A DNA stretch of 55,623 nt from JBCBSS01 sp039819065 (lineage in GTDB: Bacteria; Bacteroidota; Bacteroidia; Cytophagales; Cyclobacteriaceae): assembly GCA_039819065.1 (NCBI GenBank), contig JBCBSS010000030.1:1-55623 (forward strand), read 5' to 3'. Every line of letters starts with the position of its first letter. The first letter of the stretch is position 1. Of the stretch, positions 47,332-54,547 are shown in pieces. Below the pieces are notes generated by a model that was given only the letters and a program-made list of their open reading frames with translations, was not told the DNA's origin and made no database searches. A program made the position numbers and the translations under genes.

Positions 47332-48690
47332 ATGAGGTTTACACATTATTTGAATCAAGAACACAGCAACCGGATCATCATAATTCAGCTAGTACTTCTG
47401 TTTAGCCTTGGCCTTGCAGGGTGTAAGGAAGAAGTAGTACCCGAACCATTCAAGCCCAGACCAGATCACAAGGGTTATGTAGCCTCACTTAAGGTAGCTG
47501 AACTCGACAAAACTGCTCTCGGCCAGGATTGGATCTCATCTGCGGAAAAGGCGCTTTATTCAGCCACTCCCATCACCTCTCCTTTCTCAGAAACATTCTA
47601 TTTGAACCCTAATGCAGCTCTAGCCATAGGTTATAAATTCAAAACGCTCAGGGGGCAGAAATTGATGGTAAGTGTAGAAACACATTTTAAGGACTCAATT
47701 GGACTGTTCATTGATTTGTTCCGTGTCAAAAACGACTCCCTCAGGCAATATCGGCATGTAGCCAGCGCCAACAAAACGGCTTATTTGCTAGGTTTTGAGC
47801 CTCGACAAGATGCAGACTATATTCTCCGACTACAGCCAGAATTACTTCGAGGAGGACGTTTCACCATCACTATTAAGCAAGTACCCACTTTGGAATTTCC
47901 AGTAGCCGGCAAAAACAGCCGGTCTATCCTCAGCTTCTTCGGGGCTCCGCGAGATGGCGGTAGAAGAGTACATCATGGCGTAGATATTTTTGCCAAGAAG
48001 CATACGCCCATTATAGCACCTGTCAAAGGAAGAATACGAAGGGTGGATACCACAAAATTGGGAGGCCGGGTCATATGGCTGTATGATGAGAAGAGACAAC
48101 AGAATCTGTATTTTGCCCATTTAGAATCGCTATATGCAGAACAGTTCAGTGATGTGGATGTAGGTGATACGATCGGCACCGTTGGCAAAACCGGCAATGC
48201 ACGATATACACCCCCTCATTTGCACTTTGGCATCTACAAAAATGGCCCTGTTGACCCGTTGGCCTTCATCAAGGAAACCAAAACAGAGCCTTCCGCTATC
48301 GTACCTGATACTAGCCTAGTCGGCAGTTGGGGTAGAATAACCAGGAATTCAGCCCTCAGGGCATCTAACACTAGAAGGTCGAGCCAGATAGACACTTTAT
48401 CGCAATTTGATATGCTCAAGGTATTGGGTGCATCTGCCAATTATTTCAGAGTACAGCTTCCGAATGGCACGGCTGGTTATGTCTTGGGGAAGAACGTAGA
48501 ATTATCAGCAGAACCAATAGAACAGTTCACTGCTCCTACCAAAATGGCCATTCTCGAAACACTAGGAGACACTACTAGAATAAAAACCGAAATCGACGCC
48601 GGAGCCTCCATTTCCGTCATGGGCAGCTTCAACGATTACAAGTTCATCCGCACGCCTTTAGGCGCTATCGGATGGGTCAAAGGTATTTGA
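47332..48690 (+). CDS. M23 family metallopeptidase lipoprotein with SH3-like tail
   Basis: A 452-aa lipoprotein (lipobox LFSLGLAGC, Cys near residue 31). Residues about 70-190 form a beta-rich region of unknown family. The LytM/M23 domain has HHGVD (His214 or His215 with Asp218) and PHLHFG (His296, His298), with YFAHLESLY and DVGDTIGTVGKTG between them: a complete zinc site. M23 enzymes cut peptide bridges of peptidoglycan. The C-terminal part has an SH3-like fold (SALRASNTRRSSQIDTL ... NGTAGYVLGKNVE), probably binding cell wall. The lipid anchor and extra domains suggest a wall-remodelling enzyme. Confidence 0.92.
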   Translation: MRFTHYLNQEHSNRIIIIQLVLLFSLGLAGCKEEVVPEPFKPRPDHKGYVASLKVAELDKTALGQDWISSAEKALYSATPITSPFSETFYLNPNAALAIGYKFKTLRGQKLMVSVETHFKDSIGLFIDLFRVKNDSLRQYRHVASANKTAYLLGFEPRQDADYILRLQPELLRGGRFTITIKQVPTLEFPVAGKNSRSILSFFGAPRDGGRRVHHGVDIFAKKHTPIIAPVKGRIRRVDTTKLGGRVIWLYDEKRQQNLYFAHLESLYAEQFSDVDVGDTIGTVGKTGNARYTPPHLHFGIYKNGPVDPLAFIKETKTEPSAIVPDTSLVGSWGRITRNSALRASNTRRSSQIDTLSQFDMLKVLGASANYFRVQLPNGTAGYVLGKNVELSAEPIEQFTAPTKMAILETLGDTTRIKTEIDAGASISVMGSFNDYKFIRTPLGAIGWVKGI

Positions 48691-48717
48691 TCGAAAAGTC
48701 CATTAAGCTTTGACAGA

Positions 48718-49551
48718 TTATCTACCGTACTCGTCATAATACTCATCATAGTATTCCTCGTAATTATAGAGCAAGTCGATATTTTGAGCCTCAAGTGGTG
48801 TAAGTTGATCCCGGATATCGACTGACATGGGTATGTACCAATCCTTCGCATCGAAGATTCTTCTGATCTTTATATTCTTGAAACTATAGCCGTGTCGGGC
48901 ATAGATTTCATTTCTGATCATTTCAATCTCTTCAGGCAGGAAGTTTTCTACATCAGGTATTTCCAGTTGCCTAGTAGAAGCATCCGGAAAATCACCCTGA
49001 GATGGTTCATACTTATAGTCTCTTTTTCGGAGGGTATATTCTTTCGCTGCTGTGGTTTTCTTGTATGGTTCCCATGTTCCCGCCAACTCACCTGCGGCTA
49101 GGTTGATTTCGAATTGGAATGCACCATCATATTTATCGTCTCCCGGTTCCCACATGTTAATAGCATAGTTACCCCCTTCCTTCTCCTTTACCGTTCCCTT
49201 GATCGGCCTAAAGTTACCTGCGCAAACACTATGGCCGAAAATCGAGTCACCTTCCGTGTAGGCCAAAGCAATGTTGATTTTATTCTTGCCGAAAGCGCCT
49301 ACCCAATAGCCATAAAGGGGGTTCTCGGCAGCATTGATCCTGTAGATATTTTCGTCGATGTGCTTCTGGGATTGAGGTTTAGCCGGTCCAATTTTCCTGG
49401 GATCTCGGGTCAGAGTGGCTTTCAGTTCCTTTACATCTTCATCGTGCGAAGATACCTGCTCGGTCGAGTCATGGCCTTGCTTAATTCCATCACCACAAGC
49501 AAAAAACGAAACAGACAAAATAACTACAGGTATTAACGTGCTAAGTTTCAT
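48718..49551 (-). CDS. YARHG domain lipoprotein
   Basis: A 277-aa lipoprotein (lipobox in LSVSFFAC, Cys near 19). Residues about 70-180 are strand-rich, including YWVGAFGKNKINIALAY and EINLAAGELAGTW. A YARHG domain follows at about 205-260: EEIEMIRNEIYARHGYSFKN with a downstream DAKDWYIP. The domain is found in many exported bacterial proteins and is thought to bind peptidoglycan or other surface material, though this is not settled. The tail is Glu/Asp/Tyr-rich. It ends convergently with the M23 gene (27 bp apart) and is divergent from the DUF2306 gene. Confidence 0.85.
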   Translation of the reverse strand: MKLSTLIPVVILSVSFFACGDGIKQGHDSTEQVSSHDEDVKELKATLTRDPRKIGPAKPQSQKHIDENIYRINAAENPLYGYWVGAFGKNKINIALAYTEGDSIFGHSVCAGNFRPIKGTVKEKEGGNYAINMWEPGDDKYDGAFQFEINLAAGELAGTWEPYKKTTAAKEYTLRKRDYKYEPSQGDFPDASTRQLEIPDVENFLPEEIEMIRNEIYARHGYSFKNIKIRRIFDAKDWYIPMSVDIRDQLTPLEAQNIDLLYNYEEYYDEYYDEYGR

Positions 49552-49608
49552 ATTCTATTGAATTCGCGATTAGATCAAAAAAGTTTAATTTCGATTTGAA
49601 TTTAAGCA

Positions 49609-50244
49609 ATGCGGACGACTATTAACATAGTAATTCTACTGACATTAGGTTTCTTCACGCTGTTAATGGTTCAGATTACACTGCCATATCTTGATTTTAA
49701 TGACCGCACTGCTTTCTTAAGAATCAAACAGTGGATAATTCATAATCAGGTATGGAAAACGGCATTCTACGTACACGTCATTACCAGCTGCTTTTGCCTG
49801 ATTGCAGGATTCACTCAATTTTCGAAAAGCTTAATGAATGCTCGACCAAATATCCATAGGTATTTAGGTTGGCTTTACGTAATCACCGTACTTGGCTTCT
49901 CTGGCCCTTCCGGATTGATCATGTCGGTTTTTGCCAATGGAGGACTTATTTCGCAGACCGCATTCACTACTCTAAGCGTACTCTGGATTGCTTTTACCTG
50001 GCTGGCATTATCCAAAGCCAGAGCCAGGGATTTCAAGGCACATCGCGAATTCATGATACGCAGTTATGCGCTTACATTATCTGCCATTACATTAAGGGCC
50101 TGGAAATACCTCATTGTCTTTTTCCTTAGGCCTCAACCTATGGATGCCTACATGATAGTAGCTTGGTTAGGATGGGTACCCAATTTATTGTTCGCTGAAT
50201 GGTATATAAGAAAAGGTTATAAAAAGCTTAAAGTATACTTCTGA
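49609..50244 (+). CDS. DUF2306 family membrane protein
   Basis: A 211-aa protein with four or five hydrophobic helices (about 7-25, 48-70, 84-108, 118-135, 148-175), a HVITSCFCLIAGFTQF stretch in the second, and the loop RARDFKAHREFMIRSYALTLSAITLR, which is a familiar mark of DUF2306. Family function is unknown. Its stop overlaps the start of the next gene (TGATG), so the two genes are probably translated together. Confidence 0.8.
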   Translation: MRTTINIVILLTLGFFTLLMVQITLPYLDFNDRTAFLRIKQWIIHNQVWKTAFYVHVITSCFCLIAGFTQFSKSLMNARPNIHRYLGWLYVITVLGFSGPSGLIMSVFANGGLISQTAFTTLSVLWIAFTWLALSKARARDFKAHREFMIRSYALTLSAITLRAWKYLIVFFLRPQPMDAYMIVAWLGWVPNLLFAEWYIRKGYKKLKVYF

Positions 50245-50930
50245 TGCCTAGAATACTATTACTGATAACTATGATTTGGTCACTCAGCCAGACATTGCTC
50301 CTTATTCCTGATCAGGTTATCTCAACAAGTGACGGCTCGACTAATATCGTATTTGACCTGAATATCAGAATTCTCAATGACACCGCTTTTGTATCGCTCA
50401 ATGATTATGCAGATGGTTTCCTTTACGATATGAAATATGCCTCTGCTGATAACTTCTTAAAACAGCAAGTCTACAGTTGCTCAGATTGTGTTATTAGAAA
50501 AGAAGTGGCGGATGCGTTGATCGCCTGCAATAAGGAATTTCTGGAAAAGCATGACTTGAGAATCAAACTATTTGATTGCTACAGACCATTAAGTGTCCAA
50601 AAGCAAATGTGGTCTATTTTTCCGGATGGTCGTTATGTTGCCAACCCATACAAATCCGGGTCCATTCATAATCGAGGTGGTGCGGTGGATATTACACTCG
50701 TAGACCTGCAAAGCAAGGAGTTGGACATGGGTACATCTTTTGATCATTTTGGTGAAGAAGCACATCATGCTTTCCAAAACCTCCCACAAACTGTCTTGGC
50801 CAATAGAAAGCTTTTGAAGGGTGTAATGGAAAATCATGGGTTCAAAGCCATAAGAACCGAATGGTGGCACTACAACTATCGTGGAGCAAGATCATATCCA
50901 TTATCAGATTTCAAGACGGATTGTCAATAG
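50244..50930 (+). CDS. D-Ala-D-Ala dipeptidase, VanX/DdpX-like (M15)
   Basis: A 228-aa exported protein with a signal peptide (about 1-22). The M15 zinc signature is complete: SIHNRGGAVD (His142, Asp149) and EWWH (Glu206, His209). FLYDMKYASADNFL and FDCYRPLSVQKQMW are typical of VanX-type enzymes. Such enzymes cut D-alanyl-D-alanine; most Bacteroidota members act in the periplasm on wall peptides, with no link to vancomycin. It starts within the stop of the DUF2306 gene. Its own 3' end faces a hairpin at 50946-50978. Confidence 0.9.
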   Translation: MPRILLLITMIWSLSQTLLLIPDQVISTSDGSTNIVFDLNIRILNDTAFVSLNDYADGFLYDMKYASADNFLKQQVYSCSDCVIRKEVADALIACNKEFLEKHDLRIKLFDCYRPLSVQKQMWSIFPDGRYVANPYKSGSIHNRGGAVDITLVDLQSKELDMGTSFDHFGEEAHHAFQNLPQTVLANRKLLKGVMENHGFKAIRTEWWHYNYRGARSYPLSDFKTDCQ

Positions 50931-50945
50931 CAGATGGAATGCAAA

Positions 50946-50978
50946 GAAAGGGCCTCATTACATGAATGACACCCTTTC
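50946..50978. terminator. Hairpin between convergent genes, probable bidirectional terminator
   Basis: GAAAGGG/CCCTTTC (7 bp) with an inner 5-bp stem TCATT/AATGA and a 2x2 internal loop. It sits between the dipeptidase stop and the end of the convergent lipoprotein gene. The T run is weak on both sides. Confidence 0.5.
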
Positions 50979-51022
50979 AAACAGCCCAAACCCAAACTGT
51001 TAAACCTGAGATTTTTGATCGG

Positions 51023-51655
51023 TTACTTACCTACGGCAGCTACAACATTAAAGGTTTTGTTTTCCCCATTGAAAACAACGGGATACTTGCCGGCAGGAAT
51101 CACACTGCTTTGCAATTTGAATTGTTCGGCAAACTCTTTGCCCAAATCCAAATCATTTTCAAGCAAGAACACTTCCTCGTTCAACACTTCTTCGATTGGT
51201 GCATAGAATTGTAAACCAACGTTGACCTCATTGATACGGAAAGGTGCCACCGCCACTCTTGGATCAATTTCTAACTCTAGCTTTTCAGGGAAGGAAGCAA
51301 AATCACGCGGATCTAATTCAGGATAGATTATCCAAGGGTCGATAGGCTCGAACCAGCAAGGTACAAACAGACATGGATCAATAAGTATAGGTGGGACAAA
51401 GCAGTGCCATTCGATTGAACAAATGCCTATCAGGTTAGAATTACAGAAGATACCTGGCGTCCAAGGTGATGCAACCCACCTACCAGGTATAATTTCAGGA
51501 AAACAGTATTTACGGCGGTCGAGCCCCTCTTTACTCTCCTGTAATACTTCTGATGCGGTAACATTGGTTTCCGGCTCGGTAATCGCTCCATCCTCATGAC
51601 AAGCAGTAACGATGACCGCAAAGGCCAAAATGAAAAGAAATTTGAGATTTTTCAT
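51023..51655 (-). CDS. Trp/Cys-rich lipoprotein, unknown function
   Basis: I placed the start at the second ATG (51655, MKNLKFLFILAFAVIV) because it begins the signal peptide; the first one (51667) adds four residues. A lipobox follows (AVIVTAC). Residues about 45-120 form an unusual run rich in Pro, Trp and Cys (GRWVASPWTPGIFC, SIEWHCFVPP, DPCLFVPCWFEP, DPWIIYPELDPRD), with six Cys that may pair. The last about 85 residues are strand-rich (LELEIDPRVAVAPFRINEVNV ... AAVGK). I recognise no family. Confidence 0.7.
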   Translation of the reverse strand: MKNLKFLFILAFAVIVTACHEDGAITEPETNVTASEVLQESKEGLDRRKYCFPEIIPGRWVASPWTPGIFCNSNLIGICSIEWHCFVPPILIDPCLFVPCWFEPIDPWIIYPELDPRDFASFPEKLELEIDPRVAVAPFRINEVNVGLQFYAPIEEVLNEEVFLLENDLDLGKEFAEQFKLQSSVIPAGKYPVVFNGENKTFNVVAAVGK

Positions 51656-51880
51656 GGTTAAATACATTATTGTGAATATTTGATTTAACCATTAGTGAAG
51701 TAGTGATTATAAGGTAAACCTTTTTAGTAATATTCTTTTAAAAAATTTTACTTACACCTTAAAATATCAATATGAATTTTACTATTTATACATGAAATGA
51801 ATATTCAACAGCCCAAGGATAAAAATATCTTGGCCACTGGAAAATCAGGTTTGTAGGTCTTATCTACAGAGAAACGGATC

Positions 51881-51923
51881 AAAACAAAAATGGGAACTTC
51901 TCTTTGACGAAAAGTTCCCATTT
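51881..51923 (-). terminator. Rho-independent terminator of the candidate RNA
   Basis: On the minus strand a perfect 12-bp stem (51912-51923 with 51888-51899), a 12-nt loop and a U-rich tail, with the stem's own U run flowing into UUGUUUU (51881-51887). No coding gene ends nearby on this strand, so it should end a non-coding transcript. Confidence 0.75.
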
Positions 51924-52335
51924 CATATCGTGAAAACTAATCCGCGATATGTCAAGCTACCGTTATCTGACTTTCCCTGCGCTGATAATGACCGAAGCCA
52001 TCAAACATTTTCAGGTGCTGGTTTTCAGATCGATTACTTAGTCAACATTATTCTTGCGAACATGCACTGACTGTTACTAAGTAGCCGAAGCTATCTCAGA
52101 CTGCTGTGTTACCACAACCGTCCTTAAAGTAATCAGCCTGTATTCTTCTTCTTTACTTGCAAAACAAGTAAAGAGGTCGAACTGACCTTCAGAGAGATAA
52201 ACGCAGTGACTTTAGCCATTTCAAACCGTCAGTCAGAGACCTCGGTTCATTTGTTCATCAATCAATGTTTCTAATCTTAATAACCTGTTACTCTTTTGTA
52301 ACTGTCGAGAATATCTCTTACTTGATGATTTAAAG
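51881..52335 (-). ncRNA. Candidate structured RNA of about 450 nt
   Basis: Read on the minus strand: a TATAAT hexamer (52347-52342) preceded by TTTGTTTG (52366-52359), then many hairpins. They are GTTAC/GTAAC (52302-52287), CTTTACTTG/CAAGTAAAG (9 bp, 52173-52151), a C(UUCG)G hairpin TAGC/GCTA (52093-52082), another C(UUCG)G hairpin of 7 bp with two G-U pairs (52003-51986), CATATCG/CGATATG (51951-51924) and the terminator. A long-range pairing of 8 bp joins 52134-52127 with 52039-52032. The G-U pairs form only on this strand. It has no tRNA-like end, so it is not tmRNA, and I find no RNase P consensus. Identity unknown. Confidence 0.55.
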
Positions 52336-52341
52336 GTCGCC

Positions 52342-52366
52342 ATTATACCTTTGTCACCCAAACAAA
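52342..52366 (-). promoter_or_regulatory. Candidate promoter of the structured RNA
   Basis: TATAAT at 52347-52342 on the minus strand with TTTGTTTG upstream, spacing 11-15 bp from the hexamer. It is close to the Bacteroidota and sigma-70-type patterns but not exact. Confidence 0.4.
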
Positions 52367-52388
52367 ATGATAAATTGTTCTCAACAAC

Positions 52389-52463
52389 TTATACACAATA
52401 AAATTTGGTTTAAATAACAGTTTTACCAACATTTATTCTGCATATCCACAGAAGTTATGCACA
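52389..52463 (+). other. Cluster of DnaA-box-like 9-mers, possible oriC
   Basis: TTATACACA (52389-52397) and TTATGCACA (52455-52463) match the DnaA box TTATNCACA exactly, and ATATCCACA (52442-52450) differs by one base. All point the same way. A 44-bp AT-rich segment lies between the first and second boxes, and a TTATCTACA near-match is at 51860. Genes to the left are mostly on the minus strand, as expected for a fork moving left from here. dnaA is not in the window. Confidence 0.35.
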
Positions 52464-52516
52464 ATTGATGGGTGATGCTTTAACTCATGCCATATTAGAT
52501 GCTAATAAATGCTGTT

Positions 52517-53425
52517 TTAAACGGTTAACTTCTCCGGCCACTTCGCCAACTTGGCTCCTGCCTGATAAGCAGACTCCAAAAATGCCATCAAATCTGCTTG
52601 AGGATCTTCACTTTGGATCAGGTCATCGTACATCATAGTAGCCATAGGGCTACCATTACTATCGATCCATTGTGCATAGCTTGGTGAGAGTGGTTCTTTA
52701 TCCAACCCCTCTGGTGCGGGATAGGTGTAACAATAGAATGCCGCTCCCCTCACCTGCTCGTCTCCTGCCCAAAAACCTGCACTGATCACCTCATGTGAGT
52801 ATGCTTCTTTATCTGCTATGGTTGATGTATCTGGTAACGCTGGGCCTTCATCGCCTGAAAACCTGGTAACGGCCAAGTCCATATGATGCCAGTAAATATG
52901 TGAAGGACTTACTTTTCCGTAGAAACGACCTGAAAACGCTTTGAAGACGTTATCAACCGCAATGAGGACACGCCAAAAACGCTGGACGTATTCAGCATTA
53001 TAACTTTGGTAGGTTTCGCACTCTTGAAAAGGTTCTTCACAAGGGTGATCATAAGGCACCGCTACTATTTCAGCCTTTATGCCTAGATTTTCTAATATGG
53101 AGAATACCTGCTGATGAAATGCCGCAACGGTCAGCCCATTCTTCAATTCAAAAGACTCACTACTTCCCCAACTAGTCGCCACTTCTAATCGATGAGACAA
53201 AAAATCAAACTCAAAATGAAAGCTGCCCTTCTCATGGGGTATTGGACCGCTGGTCAGTCCTTTTGAACTGACATGGAAAGTGATATTCCACCAATGATTG
53301 CGTTTCGGCATCAAGTCAAGCTTGATCTTACCGATGATCTGAAGCCATAGGTGTAAAGTAATTTTGGAGTCTTCCCATGCTTCCAATGGCAAAGGTGGGA
53401 ATTGATCGTTTTTGGAAATTGTCAT
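52517..53425 (-). CDS. DUF5996 family protein
   Basis: A 302-aa cytoplasmic protein. It opens with PPLPLEAWEDSKITLHLWLQIIGKIKLDL, then RNHWWNITFHVSSKGLTSGPIP, FHFEFDFLSHRLEVATSWG, and the central SPSHIYWHHMDLAVTRFSG and SAGFWAGDE stretches, ending in AYSHEV-type and MYDDL segments. These match my recollection of DUF5996, a family of unknown function with conserved Trp and His. No signal peptide is visible. Its promoter probably lies in the spacer to the right. Confidence 0.8.
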   Translation of the reverse strand: MTISKNDQFPPLPLEAWEDSKITLHLWLQIIGKIKLDLMPKRNHWWNITFHVSSKGLTSGPIPHEKGSFHFEFDFLSHRLEVATSWGSSESFELKNGLTVAAFHQQVFSILENLGIKAEIVAVPYDHPCEEPFQECETYQSYNAEYVQRFWRVLIAVDNVFKAFSGRFYGKVSPSHIYWHHMDLAVTRFSGDEGPALPDTSTIADKEAYSHEVISAGFWAGDEQVRGAAFYCYTYPAPEGLDKEPLSPSYAQWIDSNGSPMATMMYDDLIQSEDPQADLMAFLESAYQAGAKLAKWPEKLTV

Positions 53426-53769
53426 ATTGGTTTTAGGAGTTCAAGTTTTACTGATTAACAGAATTAGATCGTGTTAGTTGAGCGTTCAGCATATATGCCA
53501 ACATATTAGCGTCAAATAGCCATGTCACTAGCGGTAAATAAGTGAAAGTACGTATCCGATATCTACTTTAAAATACGTAATCAAAATACGATAAATACTG
53601 CATTGCGACCTTAATAATCGTAGCGGAATTTTGCAATCTGAAAGCAAAGTCAAACAACCTATTCTCGACCTGTTTTCAAACCCATTCCGAAAAAAAGATA
53701 GCGATAAAACTGTCCGGAAAGACTCAAGGAAAGTTAATCAAAGTTATTTTTTAGTTAAGCGAGAGAACA
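53426..53769. other. Divergent spacer, no gene seen
   Basis: The 344-bp spacer separates the DUF5996 gene and the 180-aa gene. It has AT-rich tracts and repeated TACGTA/ATACG words near 53560-53595, but no gene or clear promoter. Confidence 0.35.
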
Positions 53770-54312
53770 ATGGATAATTCAACGGACAACGTTACGCTCA
53801 TTGCAGCATTCATTCAGGACATCATACACCAATATGATGGAAAACCAGAGTTTCAAGGAAGGTTGAAAAAGATGGCCCAAGGCTTTGACCAAGCCGAGCC
53901 TACTCAACATGTACCAATCAAAGTATATAATGATATGTGTGATTGGATCGAAACGCAGATTGGAGAGATCAATGCTAAAATACTAGGCAGAAAAATTGGC
54001 AATACAGCTTATCAAAGTATGCTGGAATTAAACATGGTAAGCCCGGATTCCACTCCATTTGAAATCATGGAGGCGCTAAAGAATGTAGCCCATTCTGTAA
54101 TCAACGATCCCAAACAACGTGGATGGGAGATTATAGACAAAGGCAACAAACACATCACCATGAGAAGGACACAAACCTTCAACAGTACACTACAATTTGG
54201 TCTACTTGATGAACTGATCAGAAAATCAAAAGTGATTGCCCCTAGTGTATCTTACCAAAGCTCAGTTTTGGCCGGCGATGAGTTTGACGAATACAAAATC
54301 ACCTGGCTCTGA
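53770..54312 (+). CDS. Possible V4R/haem-NO-binding-like sensory protein
   Basis: A 180-aa soluble protein with no signal peptide. The order of an N-terminal helix bundle, an ILGRKIGNTAYQSML middle, a RGWEIIDKGNKHITM strand region and a C-terminal VSYQSSVLAGDEFDEYKITW strand pair resembles the V4R/haem-NO-binding fold as I know it. I cannot place a haem ligand with certainty: one His in QHVPIK and one in AHSVI are candidates. No kinase or cyclase is next to it. The fold call is tentative and it may be a family of its own. Confidence 0.4.
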   Translation: MDNSTDNVTLIAAFIQDIIHQYDGKPEFQGRLKKMAQGFDQAEPTQHVPIKVYNDMCDWIETQIGEINAKILGRKIGNTAYQSMLELNMVSPDSTPFEIMEALKNVAHSVINDPKQRGWEIIDKGNKHITMRRTQTFNSTLQFGLLDELIRKSKVIAPSVSYQSSVLAGDEFDEYKITWL

Positions 54313-54333
54313 AAAAATTAAAACGCGGAAGAA

Positions 54334-54437
54334 CTTGAGGGTATACCTATGTTAGAGGTTTATGATGAAAATTTGAATGAATATGTCTCACAATCCTAAC
54401 TAGAAGGTAATGAGAATTGCAAAGGCATACCCTCAAG
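54334..54437. repeat. 104-bp inverted repeat element
   Basis: Perfect 11-bp arms CTTGAGGGTAT (54334-54344) and ATACCCTCAAG (54427-54437), extended by CC/GG after one mismatch, flank 82 bp with no gene. It could be a small mobile-element remnant or an RNA stem 3' of the upstream gene. Confidence 0.45.
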
Positions 54438-54547
54438 GTTTCTACATTGATTTAAGTCGTTCTTAAAAAGAATAAAGTGGTAGAACTACTTCGAGATGGC
54501 TAATTATAGGGCTGTAATAATCACCTAGAACTCCTTGCACATGACTC

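Larger units (their letters stand above)
51656..52516. other. Long non-coding region with candidate RNA and DnaA-box cluster
   Basis: About 850 bp with no ORF. 51700-51810 is very AT-rich. The next 450 bp hold a dense set of hairpins read on the minus strand (see the ncRNA entry). 52389-52463 contains DnaA-box-like 9-mers. Confidence 0.6.

Noticed and set aside
49114..49536. 140-aa plus-strand ORF
   Set aside because: Antisense of the YARHG lipoprotein, whose own signal peptide and domain are clear.
51881..52335. tmRNA or RNase P RNA
   Set aside because: No tRNA-like 3' end with TTCGAATC and no P4 consensus (GAGGAAAGTCC) was found; only a short GGGAAAGTC word resembles it.
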